Source: a virus. From it: DNA of 35,942 nucleotides. A program made the position numbers and the translations under genes. Location: positions 1-35,942 of IMG/VR virus record IMGVR_UViG_3300009184_000014. One strand, written 5' to 3'. A model generated the notes under the pieces. The model saw nothing but the letters and a program-made list of their open reading frames with translations. It did not search any database and was not told the DNA's origin. Below, piece after piece: positions 29,315 to 35,942 of the stretch; the first letter of the stretch is position 1, and every line of letters begins with the position of its first letter.

Positions 29315-29968
29315 TTAGGCTTCCTCTGTGGCTACCGTTTTCGATTTACGGGGTTTCTTTTCACCAACAGCGGCTAAAATAGTGGCCATTTGTTCTTGCA
29401 TCATGGCTATTTTCGCATCTGTATCTTGCTTGATTTTAGCAGTTTCTTGCTCTTTTTTGGAAAGTTCTTCCTTTAAAGCGTTGATTTCTTGTTCACGCTT
29501 GTCGGTTTCTGCCGCGTTTGTTGCTAGATTTAAAAATGCCTTTGCCTTATCGCGAAATGCAAATGGGGACATCCCTGCCGCCATGCCCATACGCTGTAAA
29601 TGTGCGTCTGATGCGCCTGCAATAGATTCTACGGTATGAAACTTCATTGCCCGTAGTTCTTCTGCCTGCGATTTGGACACGATTGGCCATTCAGAAACAG
29701 GAGTTCCTACCACTTCCTCATCGTTTGCGCCAAGTCTATTTTGGTAGTTAGCCCATTGGATAGGAAAACGAGCCTTATGGTTTGCTAACGCATAAGTATC
29801 AATTTCGGTAAGTGTATCGCCAGCTACGCAAATATGTACAAAATCAAATTCTTTGTATATTGGTCTGCCAGCGTCTAAAGATTCCTGCTCTTGGTGTACT
29901 GGTCGCTTGTAGAAACGAACTTGTAATCGTGAATCCGCATTTCCTTCATCAGATGGAAGCATTGCCAT
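29315..29968 (-). CDS. Conserved structural-operon protein with coiled coil
   Basis: 217 aa. MAMLPSDEGNADSRLQVRFY, then a folded N-terminal domain with FVHICVAGDTLTEIDTYALA, and a C-terminal coiled coil (NALKEELSKKEQETAKIKQD) ending in a basic tail (KKPRKSK). Start ATG with GAGGAG upstream. A widespread phage protein of unknown function adjacent to capsid genes, possibly a minor head component or assembly factor. Confidence 0.65.
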   Translation of the reverse strand: MAMLPSDEGNADSRLQVRFYKRPVHQEQESLDAGRPIYKEFDFVHICVAGDTLTEIDTYALANHKARFPIQWANYQNRLGANDEEVVGTPVSEWPIVSKSQAEELRAMKFHTVESIAGASDAHLQRMGMAAGMSPFAFRDKAKAFLNLATNAAETDKREQEINALKEELSKKEQETAKIKQDTDAKIAMMQEQMATILAAVGEKKPRKSKTVATEEA

Positions 29969-30007
29969 TTTTAAATCTCCTCAAGGTATTAAGGTAAAAA
30001 GTTAAAG

Positions 30008-30039
30008 AAAAAAAGGGCTACCCTTTTGAGGTAACCCTT
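30008..30039 (-). terminator. Rho-independent terminator downstream of the decoration protein
   Basis: Arms AAGGGTTACC (minus-strand reading, 30030-30039) and GGTAGCCCTT (30013-30022) pair over 10 bp with one G-U, and are followed by a run of T (A7 at 30008-30014 on the plus strand). The plus-strand reading also ends with CGTTTTTAC, so it may work in both directions. It would lower transcription of the adaptor and ejection genes relative to capsid. Confidence 0.75.
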
Positions 30040-30060
30040 CGTTTTTACTACAAATTGCTA

Positions 30061-30357
30061 TTAAACACTAGCCTTACTAAACCAACCATAATCGCCTGAT
30101 GCCATAGAAGCACCTGCCAAATATGTGCCTGTCGCACCCAAAGTTACTTGGAATGTTGAAGCGTTGATGATGCAAGTTGCGGCTGATGTGCCAATTGCTA
30201 CAGCGGCTTGGGCGAAAACATAACGGAAGCCATCGCTACCGAAAGTTTCAGCACCCAAAGGGCCAAATGTTGCAATTGCTGTGCCAGCGGAATTAGGATT
30301 TGTAGTAGTTGTATTGTACAAATCCACGCCAGCGATGGGGAGAACTGAATATGCCAT
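30061..30357 (-). CDS. Probable capsid decoration (cement) protein
   Basis: 98 aa, beta-rich: MAYSVLPIAGVDLYNTTTTN then FRYVFAQAAVAIGTSAATCI and ASMASGDYGWFSKASV. It follows the major capsid gene and ends before a strong terminator, as do many cement genes that must be made in large amounts. Assigned by position and composition, not by homology I can confirm. Confidence 0.55.
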   Translation of the reverse strand: MAYSVLPIAGVDLYNTTTTNPNSAGTAIATFGPLGAETFGSDGFRYVFAQAAVAIGTSAATCIINASTFQVTLGATGTYLAGASMASGDYGWFSKASV

Positions 30358-30396
30358 GATTATTTCCTTTTCTATTCTAATTAAGTTGCGTTGATG

Positions 30397-30412
30397 GGTA
30401 CTATTAAGTACC
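30397..30412 (-). other. Short hairpin over the capsid stop codon
   Basis: GGTACT-ATTA-AGTACC (6-bp stem) spans the major-capsid stop at 30404-30406. In mRNA this could protect the 3' end of the capsid message or affect translation of the downstream decoration gene. Weak evidence only. Confidence 0.35.
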
Positions 30413-31384
30413 TGTCAAAACACCTTGTAGGAATGAGTTGGAGCAAGTTAAATTGCCCGCCCAGCCATACAATTTAACGATTGCGTCCTGATTGATCGAC
30501 TGACGCTCGCCACCGATAGGAACGAAGTTACGCTCTTTGTGTGGGCGTAGGAAGATGTAATTGGTGTTCAAGAAGTACATATAAGTTGCAGTTTCTTGTG
30601 CGCCATAACCACCGCCTAATACCACATCAGCAGACATACCACCACCATAGAACTTCAATGATGCAAAGCCAGCCGCGCCTTCTTCAACACCAGCAATACG
30701 CTGGATAGCTTGCAAAGAAGCTACATAGCGTGAATACAGGGTGTTACCAGCAACGATCAAGTCAACTTTGTCTGTGCCACGAACAGATTTGATAGCGGCA
30801 GAAGTCATAGCGGCTTGAATCAATGCGGCAGAATCCGCACCTGTGGAAGATTGGTTTTGCCAAAATGTCCAGTTTGCACGGTTAATACCACCGTATGTGC
30901 CTGTGGTATTTGAAGTCGGGCAGGCCGCGGCCAATCCAGTTATGTTTTTTCCGCCATTACCAGTACCATCGCCATAAATGTCACCTGAAATACGGTTCAA
31001 TAAACGGGCTTCAGAAACTTGCATACGACCATCTAACAAGTCAATGATTGCTTCTTTAGAACTGTTCTGCAACATTTCTAAACCACTCATTGTTACAGAA
31101 TCAGCATATTGAGTAATGCTGAACTGTGCCGCAGAGATAGGGCTATCAGGGGTGATGTTCAATACTTCATAACCGCTATATGAATTAGCGTTGTTAGTAT
31201 TTGGATCGTTGTACATGATTTCTTGCAAAATCACATTACCACCTGAAAATGGTTGTACATTACCTTTAGCGTTCAAACGCTGAAGGATCGCATTGTTTTG
31301 TGTTAAGTTATCTGCCAATACACCGCTACGACTTTGAATGGTGGTAGCGATAATATCGGTGATTGCTGAATTAGCAAATGCCAT
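30404..31384 (-). CDS. Major capsid protein
   Basis: 326 aa. MAFANSAITDIIATTIQSRS, then VTMSGLEMLQNSSKEAIIDL, GRMQVSEARLLNRISGDIYG and YIFLRPHKERNFVPIGGERQ are typical of HK97-fold phage capsid proteins. The size and place (after scaffold, before a small beta-rich protein) recall the arrangement in Bordetella BPP-1-like podophages. Start ATG with AAAGGA upstream. Confidence 0.85.
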   Translation of the reverse strand: MAFANSAITDIIATTIQSRSGVLADNLTQNNAILQRLNAKGNVQPFSGGNVILQEIMYNDPNTNNANSYSGYEVLNITPDSPISAAQFSITQYADSVTMSGLEMLQNSSKEAIIDLLDGRMQVSEARLLNRISGDIYGDGTGNGGKNITGLAAACPTSNTTGTYGGINRANWTFWQNQSSTGADSAALIQAAMTSAAIKSVRGTDKVDLIVAGNTLYSRYVASLQAIQRIAGVEEGAAGFASLKFYGGGMSADVVLGGGYGAQETATYMYFLNTNYIFLRPHKERNFVPIGGERQSINQDAIVKLYGWAGNLTCSNSFLQGVLTGT

Positions 31385-31407
31385 GATATTTCCTTTATAA
31401 AATTAAG

Positions 31408-32505
31408 TTAAACCCGACCACTCTCTGCTTCTGACAATTGAGCCATTAACACAGAGCGTCTATCCTTTGCATCTGTTTTAGACACCTGACCGCTAGGAGT
31501 AACGGACTTCGGACTAACAGCAGTTGCTTTAGCCTTTGCTACTTGTTGTGCTTTAGATGCTTGATTGCCTGCTGATTTTAGGAGTTTTTCCTGTTCCAGC
31601 CGATAAGCTTCATCGTTCATACGCACAGCTTTTGCATAAGCCGATTCAAGGTCTTGGGCTAAACCTCGCTCAAGTAATTGAGCCATATCTTCCCTAACCA
31701 TATCAAAGTGCGGAAACCGCGCTCTGTCACTACTTACTCGACTGATTTCTTGGGTCAATCGAGCGTTTTCTTCTTGCTCCCGAATCTGCGACAGTTGCGC
31801 AACTTGTTGCTGTGTAGCTTGAAGTTGTTGCATTAACTGTTGTTGATAAGGGTCAACATACGCCTGTTCAGGAGTTTGTATCGCATTTTGATCTAATTGT
31901 ATTCCATAATCTTGTGCAAGTCTATGAAACATCTGTACTTTTTGGTCATACGGTGCTTTAGACAAAACCATGTGGGCGCGACCAAGATTATTAATCCAAG
32001 CTACTGGGTGGATTCCTTGTTGTTGCAGTTCAGGAACAAACGGGCCAATGGCTTGGGTTAATTGTCTTGCGTTGTCAGCTTCAGCTTTGTAGGCAGATAC
32101 ACCACGCTTGTATTCTGCTTCGCGTTGGTTAGCGTATTCAGCAAACTTAACAAACTCTTGTTGGTTTAGTGGTTTGCCACCCTTCATCTTTTCCCAAACC
32201 TCTACATACTCTTTTTTCCATGTAGTTGGGCGCGATGGACTTACATCCGTTTCAGTTTTAGAACTATCTTCTGCCACCAGTTCAGGTTCTTCAAAACTAT
32301 CTTGATCGGTGCTATCGCTGGTGTCGCTACTCTTTTGGGTTTTGAAGCGACCTTTTTCGTCACGGTCGTTGCTTTCTTCAGAACTGGTTTCTTCTTGGAT
32401 TGGATCGTCATTTACTTCTATCTCCTTTTCGATAGGTGCTTCAAGTGTGCCTTCTTCGGCTTGGTCAAGTGCGGCTTCTAGTAACTCTCTACGATCTTCG
32501 CTCAT
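31408..32505 (-). CDS. Scaffold protein
   Basis: 365 aa, very acidic N-terminus (MSEDRRELLEAALDQAEEGT), long Gln-rich helical centre (QQQLMQQLQATQQQVAQLSQ) and basic Ala/Lys-rich C-terminus. Directly upstream of the major capsid gene with AAGGAG before its ATG. Typical of phage scaffolds that template and leave the procapsid. Confidence 0.85.
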   Translation of the reverse strand: MSEDRRELLEAALDQAEEGTLEAPIEKEIEVNDDPIQEETSSEESNDRDEKGRFKTQKSSDTSDSTDQDSFEEPELVAEDSSKTETDVSPSRPTTWKKEYVEVWEKMKGGKPLNQQEFVKFAEYANQREAEYKRGVSAYKAEADNARQLTQAIGPFVPELQQQGIHPVAWINNLGRAHMVLSKAPYDQKVQMFHRLAQDYGIQLDQNAIQTPEQAYVDPYQQQLMQQLQATQQQVAQLSQIREQEENARLTQEISRVSSDRARFPHFDMVREDMAQLLERGLAQDLESAYAKAVRMNDEAYRLEQEKLLKSAGNQASKAQQVAKAKATAVSPKSVTPSGQVSKTDAKDRRSVLMAQLSEAESGRV

Positions 32506-32515
32506 TTAATGCTCC

Positions 32516-32887
32516 TTATTTAAGTTTTTCGTATGCAATTTCCGCAATTTGACGCTTACGGTACTCTTGGTCTTTTCTTGAAAATTCATGCACTTTTTGT
32601 TGCGTTGGAACATCGTTGCCTAACTCGATACAATTGTTGCGTTTTAGGTTTTCGCGATGTTTTGAGCGAGAAGATACCCATGAGCCATCAGCCATAGAGA
32701 TATGGCCTTCAATGTCAGAAATTACCATCGGTGCGACCCTAGTTTTCATGGCAATTTTGTCTAACCATGATGCTTTGGCGGCTTCCTCGCCAATTGTAGG
32801 TGTCCACCACTCTAGGAAAAATTCTTCGTCAGACTTCTTTGTTTCTACATGATTATTGGCTATCCATCCACAATTAGGGCATTGCAT
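32516..32887 (-). CDS. Conserved protein with N-terminal CPNC motif
   Basis: 123 aa from ATG 32887, which overlaps the glycosyltransferase stop as TGATG; GGAG stands 6 bases upstream. MQCPNCGWIANNHVETKK has only a single CxxC pair, so a full zinc ribbon is not evident. Later parts (EFFLEWWTPTIGEEAAKASW, SRSKHRENLKRNNCIELGND) are unlike known enzymes. Short proteins of this type precede scaffold genes in several podophages; function unknown. Confidence 0.65.
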   Translation of the reverse strand: MQCPNCGWIANNHVETKKSDEEFFLEWWTPTIGEEAAKASWLDKIAMKTRVAPMVISDIEGHISMADGSWVSSRSKHRENLKRNNCIELGNDVPTQQKVHEFSRKDQEYRKRQIAEIAYEKLK

Positions 32888-33792
32888 CACATTCTCCTTA
32901 TTAAATCAGGGATTTGGTCATATTCATTAGGTCGCAGACACACTACGCTGTCGTACCATTTAGCATTTTTCCACCGCCAGCAGACAAATTCTTCTTTTGG
33001 TAGCAAGACAATAGTCTTTACGCCCAATGCGCCTGCCAAATGAGCCGTTCCTGTGTCTACAGTCACAATACCCTTCATGGCCTTCATGTGCGATGCGGTT
33101 TGTACCCAGTTTTTCTTCCATCCGTCATCAGGAAGTGGGTGAAATAAGCCATCAGAACTAGGATTTAGTGAATATGCGTCATCACCGACCAGTTCAGCCA
33201 TGTGCTGATGGGCAATAGACTTGATGTAGTACAAAGTTTGCTTGGATGCTTCCCAATTTACCCCGATTTTGGGCGGAATATTGCTTGGGATAGCATGAAG
33301 ATAGCCTTCTGAACCCATAATCTTGTTTTTAGTCACAGGGAACATTGATTTTACGATAGGGTGTGACAAAGAAATATAGTAAGGAAGCGACATCGAGCCT
33401 ATCCAGTAGTCTGATTCACTTGCAACACCTTCTAATCCGTTGCTAAACACATCTACAGCGTGAATTTGACCTAGTAGGTAGTGCAATGTACCTTCTTGCA
33501 AGACTACGACCCTAGACGCTCCTAAAGCCTTTAGCGCAGGTAAGAATCTAGCAAACATCAGGATGTCACCAAAACCTTGTTCCATCTGTACGGTAATCGA
33601 TTTACCCATCAGGGGTTCACCTCTCCATACAGGCATCTTTAAGGCGGGAGCGTATGGCTGGGCTTGCTTGGCAATAATGTCAGGATGCCAGCGATATTCA
33701 AATAACCTAAAGCCAGCTTCGTATCTGCCAGCGTGTAGGTGTTCGTATGCTAGTTTGTATTGACTGTCAGCGTTTAGTGCAGAAGTAATAAT
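32887..33792 (-). CDS. GT9-like glycosyltransferase-family protein (apparent ATT start)
   Basis: 301 aa if started at ATT 33792; 249 aa from the first ATG (33636). The downstream part has heptosyltransferase-like features: MEQGFGDILMFARFLPALKA, a central KIGVNWEASK and the sugar-nucleotide site TVDTGTAHLAGALGVKT. The codons upstream of the ATG read LAYEHLHAGRYEAGFRLFEY then RWHPDIIAK, the TPR-like hallmark that normally begins this family, so the real start is probably upstream. No ATG, GTG or TTG occurs there; ATT (33792-33790) has AGGA 6 bases before it. A frameshift is the alternative. Probably modifies a virion or host glycan. Confidence 0.7.
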   Translation of the reverse strand: MITSALNADSQYKLAYEHLHAGRYEAGFRLFEYRWHPDIIAKQAQPYAPALKMPVWRGEPLMGKSITVQMEQGFGDILMFARFLPALKALGASRVVVLQEGTLHYLLGQIHAVDVFSNGLEGVASESDYWIGSMSLPYYISLSHPIVKSMFPVTKNKIMGSEGYLHAIPSNIPPKIGVNWEASKQTLYYIKSIAHQHMAELVGDDAYSLNPSSDGLFHPLPDDGWKKNWVQTASHMKAMKGIVTVDTGTAHLAGALGVKTIVLLPKEEFVCWRWKNAKWYDSVVCLRPNEYDQIPDLIRRM

Positions 33793-34241
33793 AAGGCTTC
33801 CTCATCGTCTAGTTCCTCTAGGCGTTTGGCTTCCATATACCTCAATTGCTCTTGTATAAGAGTTTGTTGTTTTCTGTAAGCTATTGCCGCGAGGATGTTA
33901 TCCCGTTGTCTTTCAAGGTAGCTTATAGACCGTAGTAAATCTTCTGTTTCAGCTAACGGTATATCAGCTTTAACCTCTTGTTTTAATTGTACTTTAGATT
34001 GCTTAACTTTTGCAACAGGATCAATTAAATCTTTGAATGCTTGTTTCCGCGATGCGTTGGCATCCCTTGTTGCTTTTTCTAATAATCTTTGGCGCGCAAT
34101 AATCTTGTTATTTAATCTTTGAACGCGCTCTAATTCTTTTTTTGTCCAATGGCCACCATCATCCCCGCCAGGTGGGCGAGGACTTACCGTTATCTGATAA
34201 GTAGAAAACGGTAAGCTAGAAAATGAACTAAATCCAAACAT
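33774..34241 (-). CDS. Helical protein of unknown function in structural operon
   Basis: 155 aa. MFGFSSFSSLPFSTYQITVS, then a Pro/Gly turn (PRPPGGDDGG) and long charged helices (RQRLLEKATRDANASRKQAF, LRSISYLERQRDNILAAIAY) ending EEALLLLLH. Its 3' end overlaps the extended glycosyltransferase frame (-1 relative) by 19 bases from ATT 33792. No recognised family; may be a small structural or assembly protein. Confidence 0.65.
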   Translation of the reverse strand: MFGFSSFSSLPFSTYQITVSPRPPGGDDGGHWTKKELERVQRLNNKIIARQRLLEKATRDANASRKQAFKDLIDPVAKVKQSKVQLKQEVKADIPLAETEDLLRSISYLERQRDNILAAIAYRKQQTLIQEQLRYMEAKRLEELDDEEALLLLLH

Positions 34242-34571
34242 TTAGATTGCCCAGATACGCTGCGGAAAAGGGCTAGGCATTACTGCATAAGGCGTTAATG
34301 GAGTAGCATCTTCACCCTCTATTACCAGTACATTCACACCATAATTAGGTGCTGGATAGGGTACTGGAACATAATCTTCAGGCGTAGGAATAGGTGCTGG
34401 CTCGTATACTGTTCCTAGTACGCTAATGTTTGCATAGTTAGGAGTAACAGTAATGACTTCGGGGCTGATTTCTTTGCCGTCTTCGTCTACTACGGCTGGT
34501 GTAACAGTAGTTGTATAAAGCACAGAAATAGACTGTTCTTCGTCTGTAAATGCTAGGTAATAGGGAATCAT
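34242..34571 (-). CDS. Small conserved protein next to fibre gene
   Basis: 109 aa. MIPYYLAFTDEEQSISVLYT, beta-strand rich with Pro/Val/Tyr-rich linker (PAPIPTPEDYVPVPYPAPN) ending RIWAI. Its stop immediately precedes the ATG of the next gene. Likely a small virion or assembly component; unknown. Confidence 0.65.
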   Translation of the reverse strand: MIPYYLAFTDEEQSISVLYTTTVTPAVVDEDGKEISPEVITVTPNYANISVLGTVYEPAPIPTPEDYVPVPYPAPNYGVNVLVIEGEDATPLTPYAVMPSPFPQRIWAI

Positions 34572-34573
34572 AG

Positions 34574-35942
34574 TTATCCTGTAAGGGCTTGGAGTTGTGC
34601 GTTAGTTACTACCATTGGGTAATAAGCTATTTTTTTAATAGTTCCGTTTGCATATTTTGTTGAACTATTTGAATAACCTATATTTATTTTAATAAAAGTA
34701 TTTGGCAAAGTTACTGTAGTGTTTGTTGTTACTGTATTTCCTGAAACGCTACCTGCAAAAGCACCTGTCTTTAATGCAAAAGCATTTTTTGAATTAAGCG
34801 CAACTCCACCATTTATTTGAAACGCCAAACTTCCACCTACAACACCAAGAAATACATAATTGGCAGTATTTGAAGAAACTATTTCAAATGAATTTGCAGA
34901 AGTTCCGTCTGATATATTGGCAAATGGATAATTTGTTGCTGTTGTTATTCCATCAGCATACAGAGTACCTTGAGAAATGTTATACCAACTACTAAAGTTA
35001 GTTCCTGTCATGCTTGCACTATCAGCACTTCTAGTTACTTGAGAAGCTACTGTAGGGATATAGCTAGTAGCAAATGCACCAGCTTCTAGTTGTGCGCCCC
35101 AAATGAATACACCTGAATAGCCGTTGCCAGCGTATGAAACAGAACCATCAGTAGATGCACAATCAATTGTTAATCTTACAGCGGCAGCACCTAAAGTCTG
35201 TGTAATTGAGCATCTATACCATCCGTTACCAACAGAAGTAATTGTGCAATTTGATGCGCCTATTCCACCACCAACAGTCCCTACCGTGCCAGTAGATAAA
35301 TTAAACCAAGCATACCCACCACCATTTGCTTGAAACTCTAAAGCAACAAAAGTTCGTTCACCAGCTTTAACATAGGTTGAAAAAGTGTGGCTTGTAGCTG
35401 TGGCAGTTACAGAGTTATAAACAGAATGTGCTGAAGTAGTAGCTGATTCAACCAACTTATCGCCAGTTAATGTGCCATCAGGTGCAATGATTGTATTTGA
35501 TGTAACTGTAGCGGCTGTTTTAACCCATGCGGCATTATCAAACTCGCTAGAATATGTAGCTAAATTAGTCCTCTGTTCCTCTATCAGTAAACCTAAAGAT
35601 TCTCTTGTAGTTGGATTATGGTCAAACCTAGCTTCATTAGATTGCTGTGTGAGTAATACAGGAATGTAGTTTGTAATGGCGGCTGTAGTAGTGGCTGTGT
35701 AGGCTGTTACTGCGCTCCGAATTTCGGCTTGCGCTCCCCATATAAATAATCCGCTAGTGCCATCGCCTGTGTAAGAGCTATCGTAAGTACCATTAACAGT
35801 ACCATTATCAATAAACAACCCAATCTGATATGTACCAGTTGTTCCAATAAGACCAGTTGCAGTTACTCTATACCAACCATTACCTACAGATGTAATTGTT
35901 CCTCCTTGTCCTGTAGAAACACCACCTGTTGTAATTTGTCCA
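34574..35942 (-). CDS. Tail fibre / appendage protein, C-terminal part (gene crosses contig junction)
   Basis: The frame is open to the end of the contig; its 5' part is at 1-569 (604 aa in total). An apparent start at 35818 is only an internal TTG. This half contains the end of the first jelly-roll module (GLFIWGAQ) and a second copy: NLATYSSEFDNAAWVKT, then IIAPDGTLTGDK, NCTITSVGNGWYRCS and GVFIWGAQLEAGAFATSYIP. A C-terminal domain (SWYNISQGTLYADGITTATN) resembles lectin-like folds of phage spikes. Bases 35820-35942 repeat 1-123 and should not be counted twice. Confidence 0.85.
   Translation of the reverse strand, partial: GQITTGGVSTGQGGTITSVGNGWYRVTATGLIGTTGTYQIGLFIDNGTVNGTYDSSYTGDGTSGLFIWGAQAEIRSAVTAYTATTTAAITNYIPVLLTQQSNEARFDHNPTTRESLGLLIEEQRTNLATYSSEFDNAAWVKTAATVTSNTIIAPDGTLTGDKLVESATTSAHSVYNSVTATATSHTFSTYVKAGERTFVALEFQANGGGYAWFNLSTGTVGTVGGGIGASNCTITSVGNGWYRCSITQTLGAAAVRLTIDCASTDGSVSYAGNGYSGVFIWGAQLEAGAFATSYIPTVASQVTRSADSASMTGTNFSSWYNISQGTLYADGITTATNYPFANISDGTSANSFEIVSSNTANYVFLGVVGGSLAFQINGGVALNSKNAFALKTGAFAGSVSGNTVTTNTTVTLPNTFIKINIGYSNSSTKYANGTIKKIAYYPMVVTNAQLQALTG
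35820..35942. repeat. Direct terminal repeat, right copy (contig circularisation overlap)
   Basis: Exact repeat of bases 1-123. Removing one copy leaves a circular molecule of about 35,819 bp in which the fibre gene is intact. Confidence 0.95.

Noticed and set aside
33774-33804. Classical -1 slippery site joining the 155-aa gene to the glycosyltransferase
   Set aside because: The overlap (TTA TTA TTA CTT) does not fit the X XXY YYZ heptamer, so programmed slippage is less likely than an ATT start or an assembly error; left as an alternative only.

Overview
This window is a complete or nearly complete genome of a small tailed phage with podovirus-type gene content. The first 123 bases (1-123) recur exactly as the last 123 (35820-35942). 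A fibre gene reads without interruption across that junction, so the contig is best treated as a circle of about 35,819 bp. There is a terminase pair, a P22-type portal with a long glutamine-rich C-terminus, scaffold, capsid, likely decoration protein, head-completion proteins and three likely ejection proteins. No tape measure, tail tube or sheath is seen, which points to a short tail. Gene content resembles phages of Burkholderiales, and the AT-rich composition would suit a freshwater betaproteobacterium; the host is inference only. No integrase, tRNA, CRISPR array, reverse transcriptase or transposon is visible.

Layout. On the circular map almost all virion and lysis genes lie on the minus strand as one long late unit. 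It runs from about 8909 down through a VRR-NUC nuclease, small proteins, a zeta-toxin-like kinase, terminases, portal and two fibres. It then crosses the contig junction and continues from 35.8 kb down to 17.9 kb through a glycosyltransferase-like protein, scaffold, capsid, adaptor proteins, ejection proteins, a third fibre, and a holin/GH19 endolysin cassette. An island on the plus strand (8967-10270) carries a metallophosphoesterase and a SprT-like protein. A second minus-strand operon (12856 to 10271) has small replication-type genes, a PD-(D/E)XK-like nuclease and a Ref-like HNH nuclease. A Cro/YdaS-like repressor gene (13317-13547, minus) faces an early plus-strand operon (13657-17949). 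That operon encodes an SSB-like protein with a bacterial-style SSB tail, a RecB-like exonuclease, a stand-alone LPD29-like protein, an exported protein and many small unknown proteins.

Regulation is the strongest new signal. A 14-bp palindrome, TTAAG-N4-CTTAA, occurs at five places between 12.9 and 16.05 kb. Three copies sit between the -35 and -10 elements of strong-looking promoters, one overlaps a -10 element, and one imperfect copy covers the start codon of the repressor gene. The repressor probably binds all five, tying the replication operon, its own gene and three early plus-strand units into one switch. Two of the early promoters are near-duplicates that also share a downstream GTGAGATAG leader. 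A 90-nt double hairpin lies just past the repressor gene, and a second region with competing inverted repeats follows the exonuclease gene.

No DNA polymerase, primase, helicase or RNA polymerase is recognisable, so replication and transcription probably rely on host machinery. Other points of interest are a structural-operon glycosyltransferase whose conserved N-terminus has no canonical start codon, a zeta-like P-loop kinase beside the terminase genes, and a peptidase S74-like domain on a non-fibre protein.
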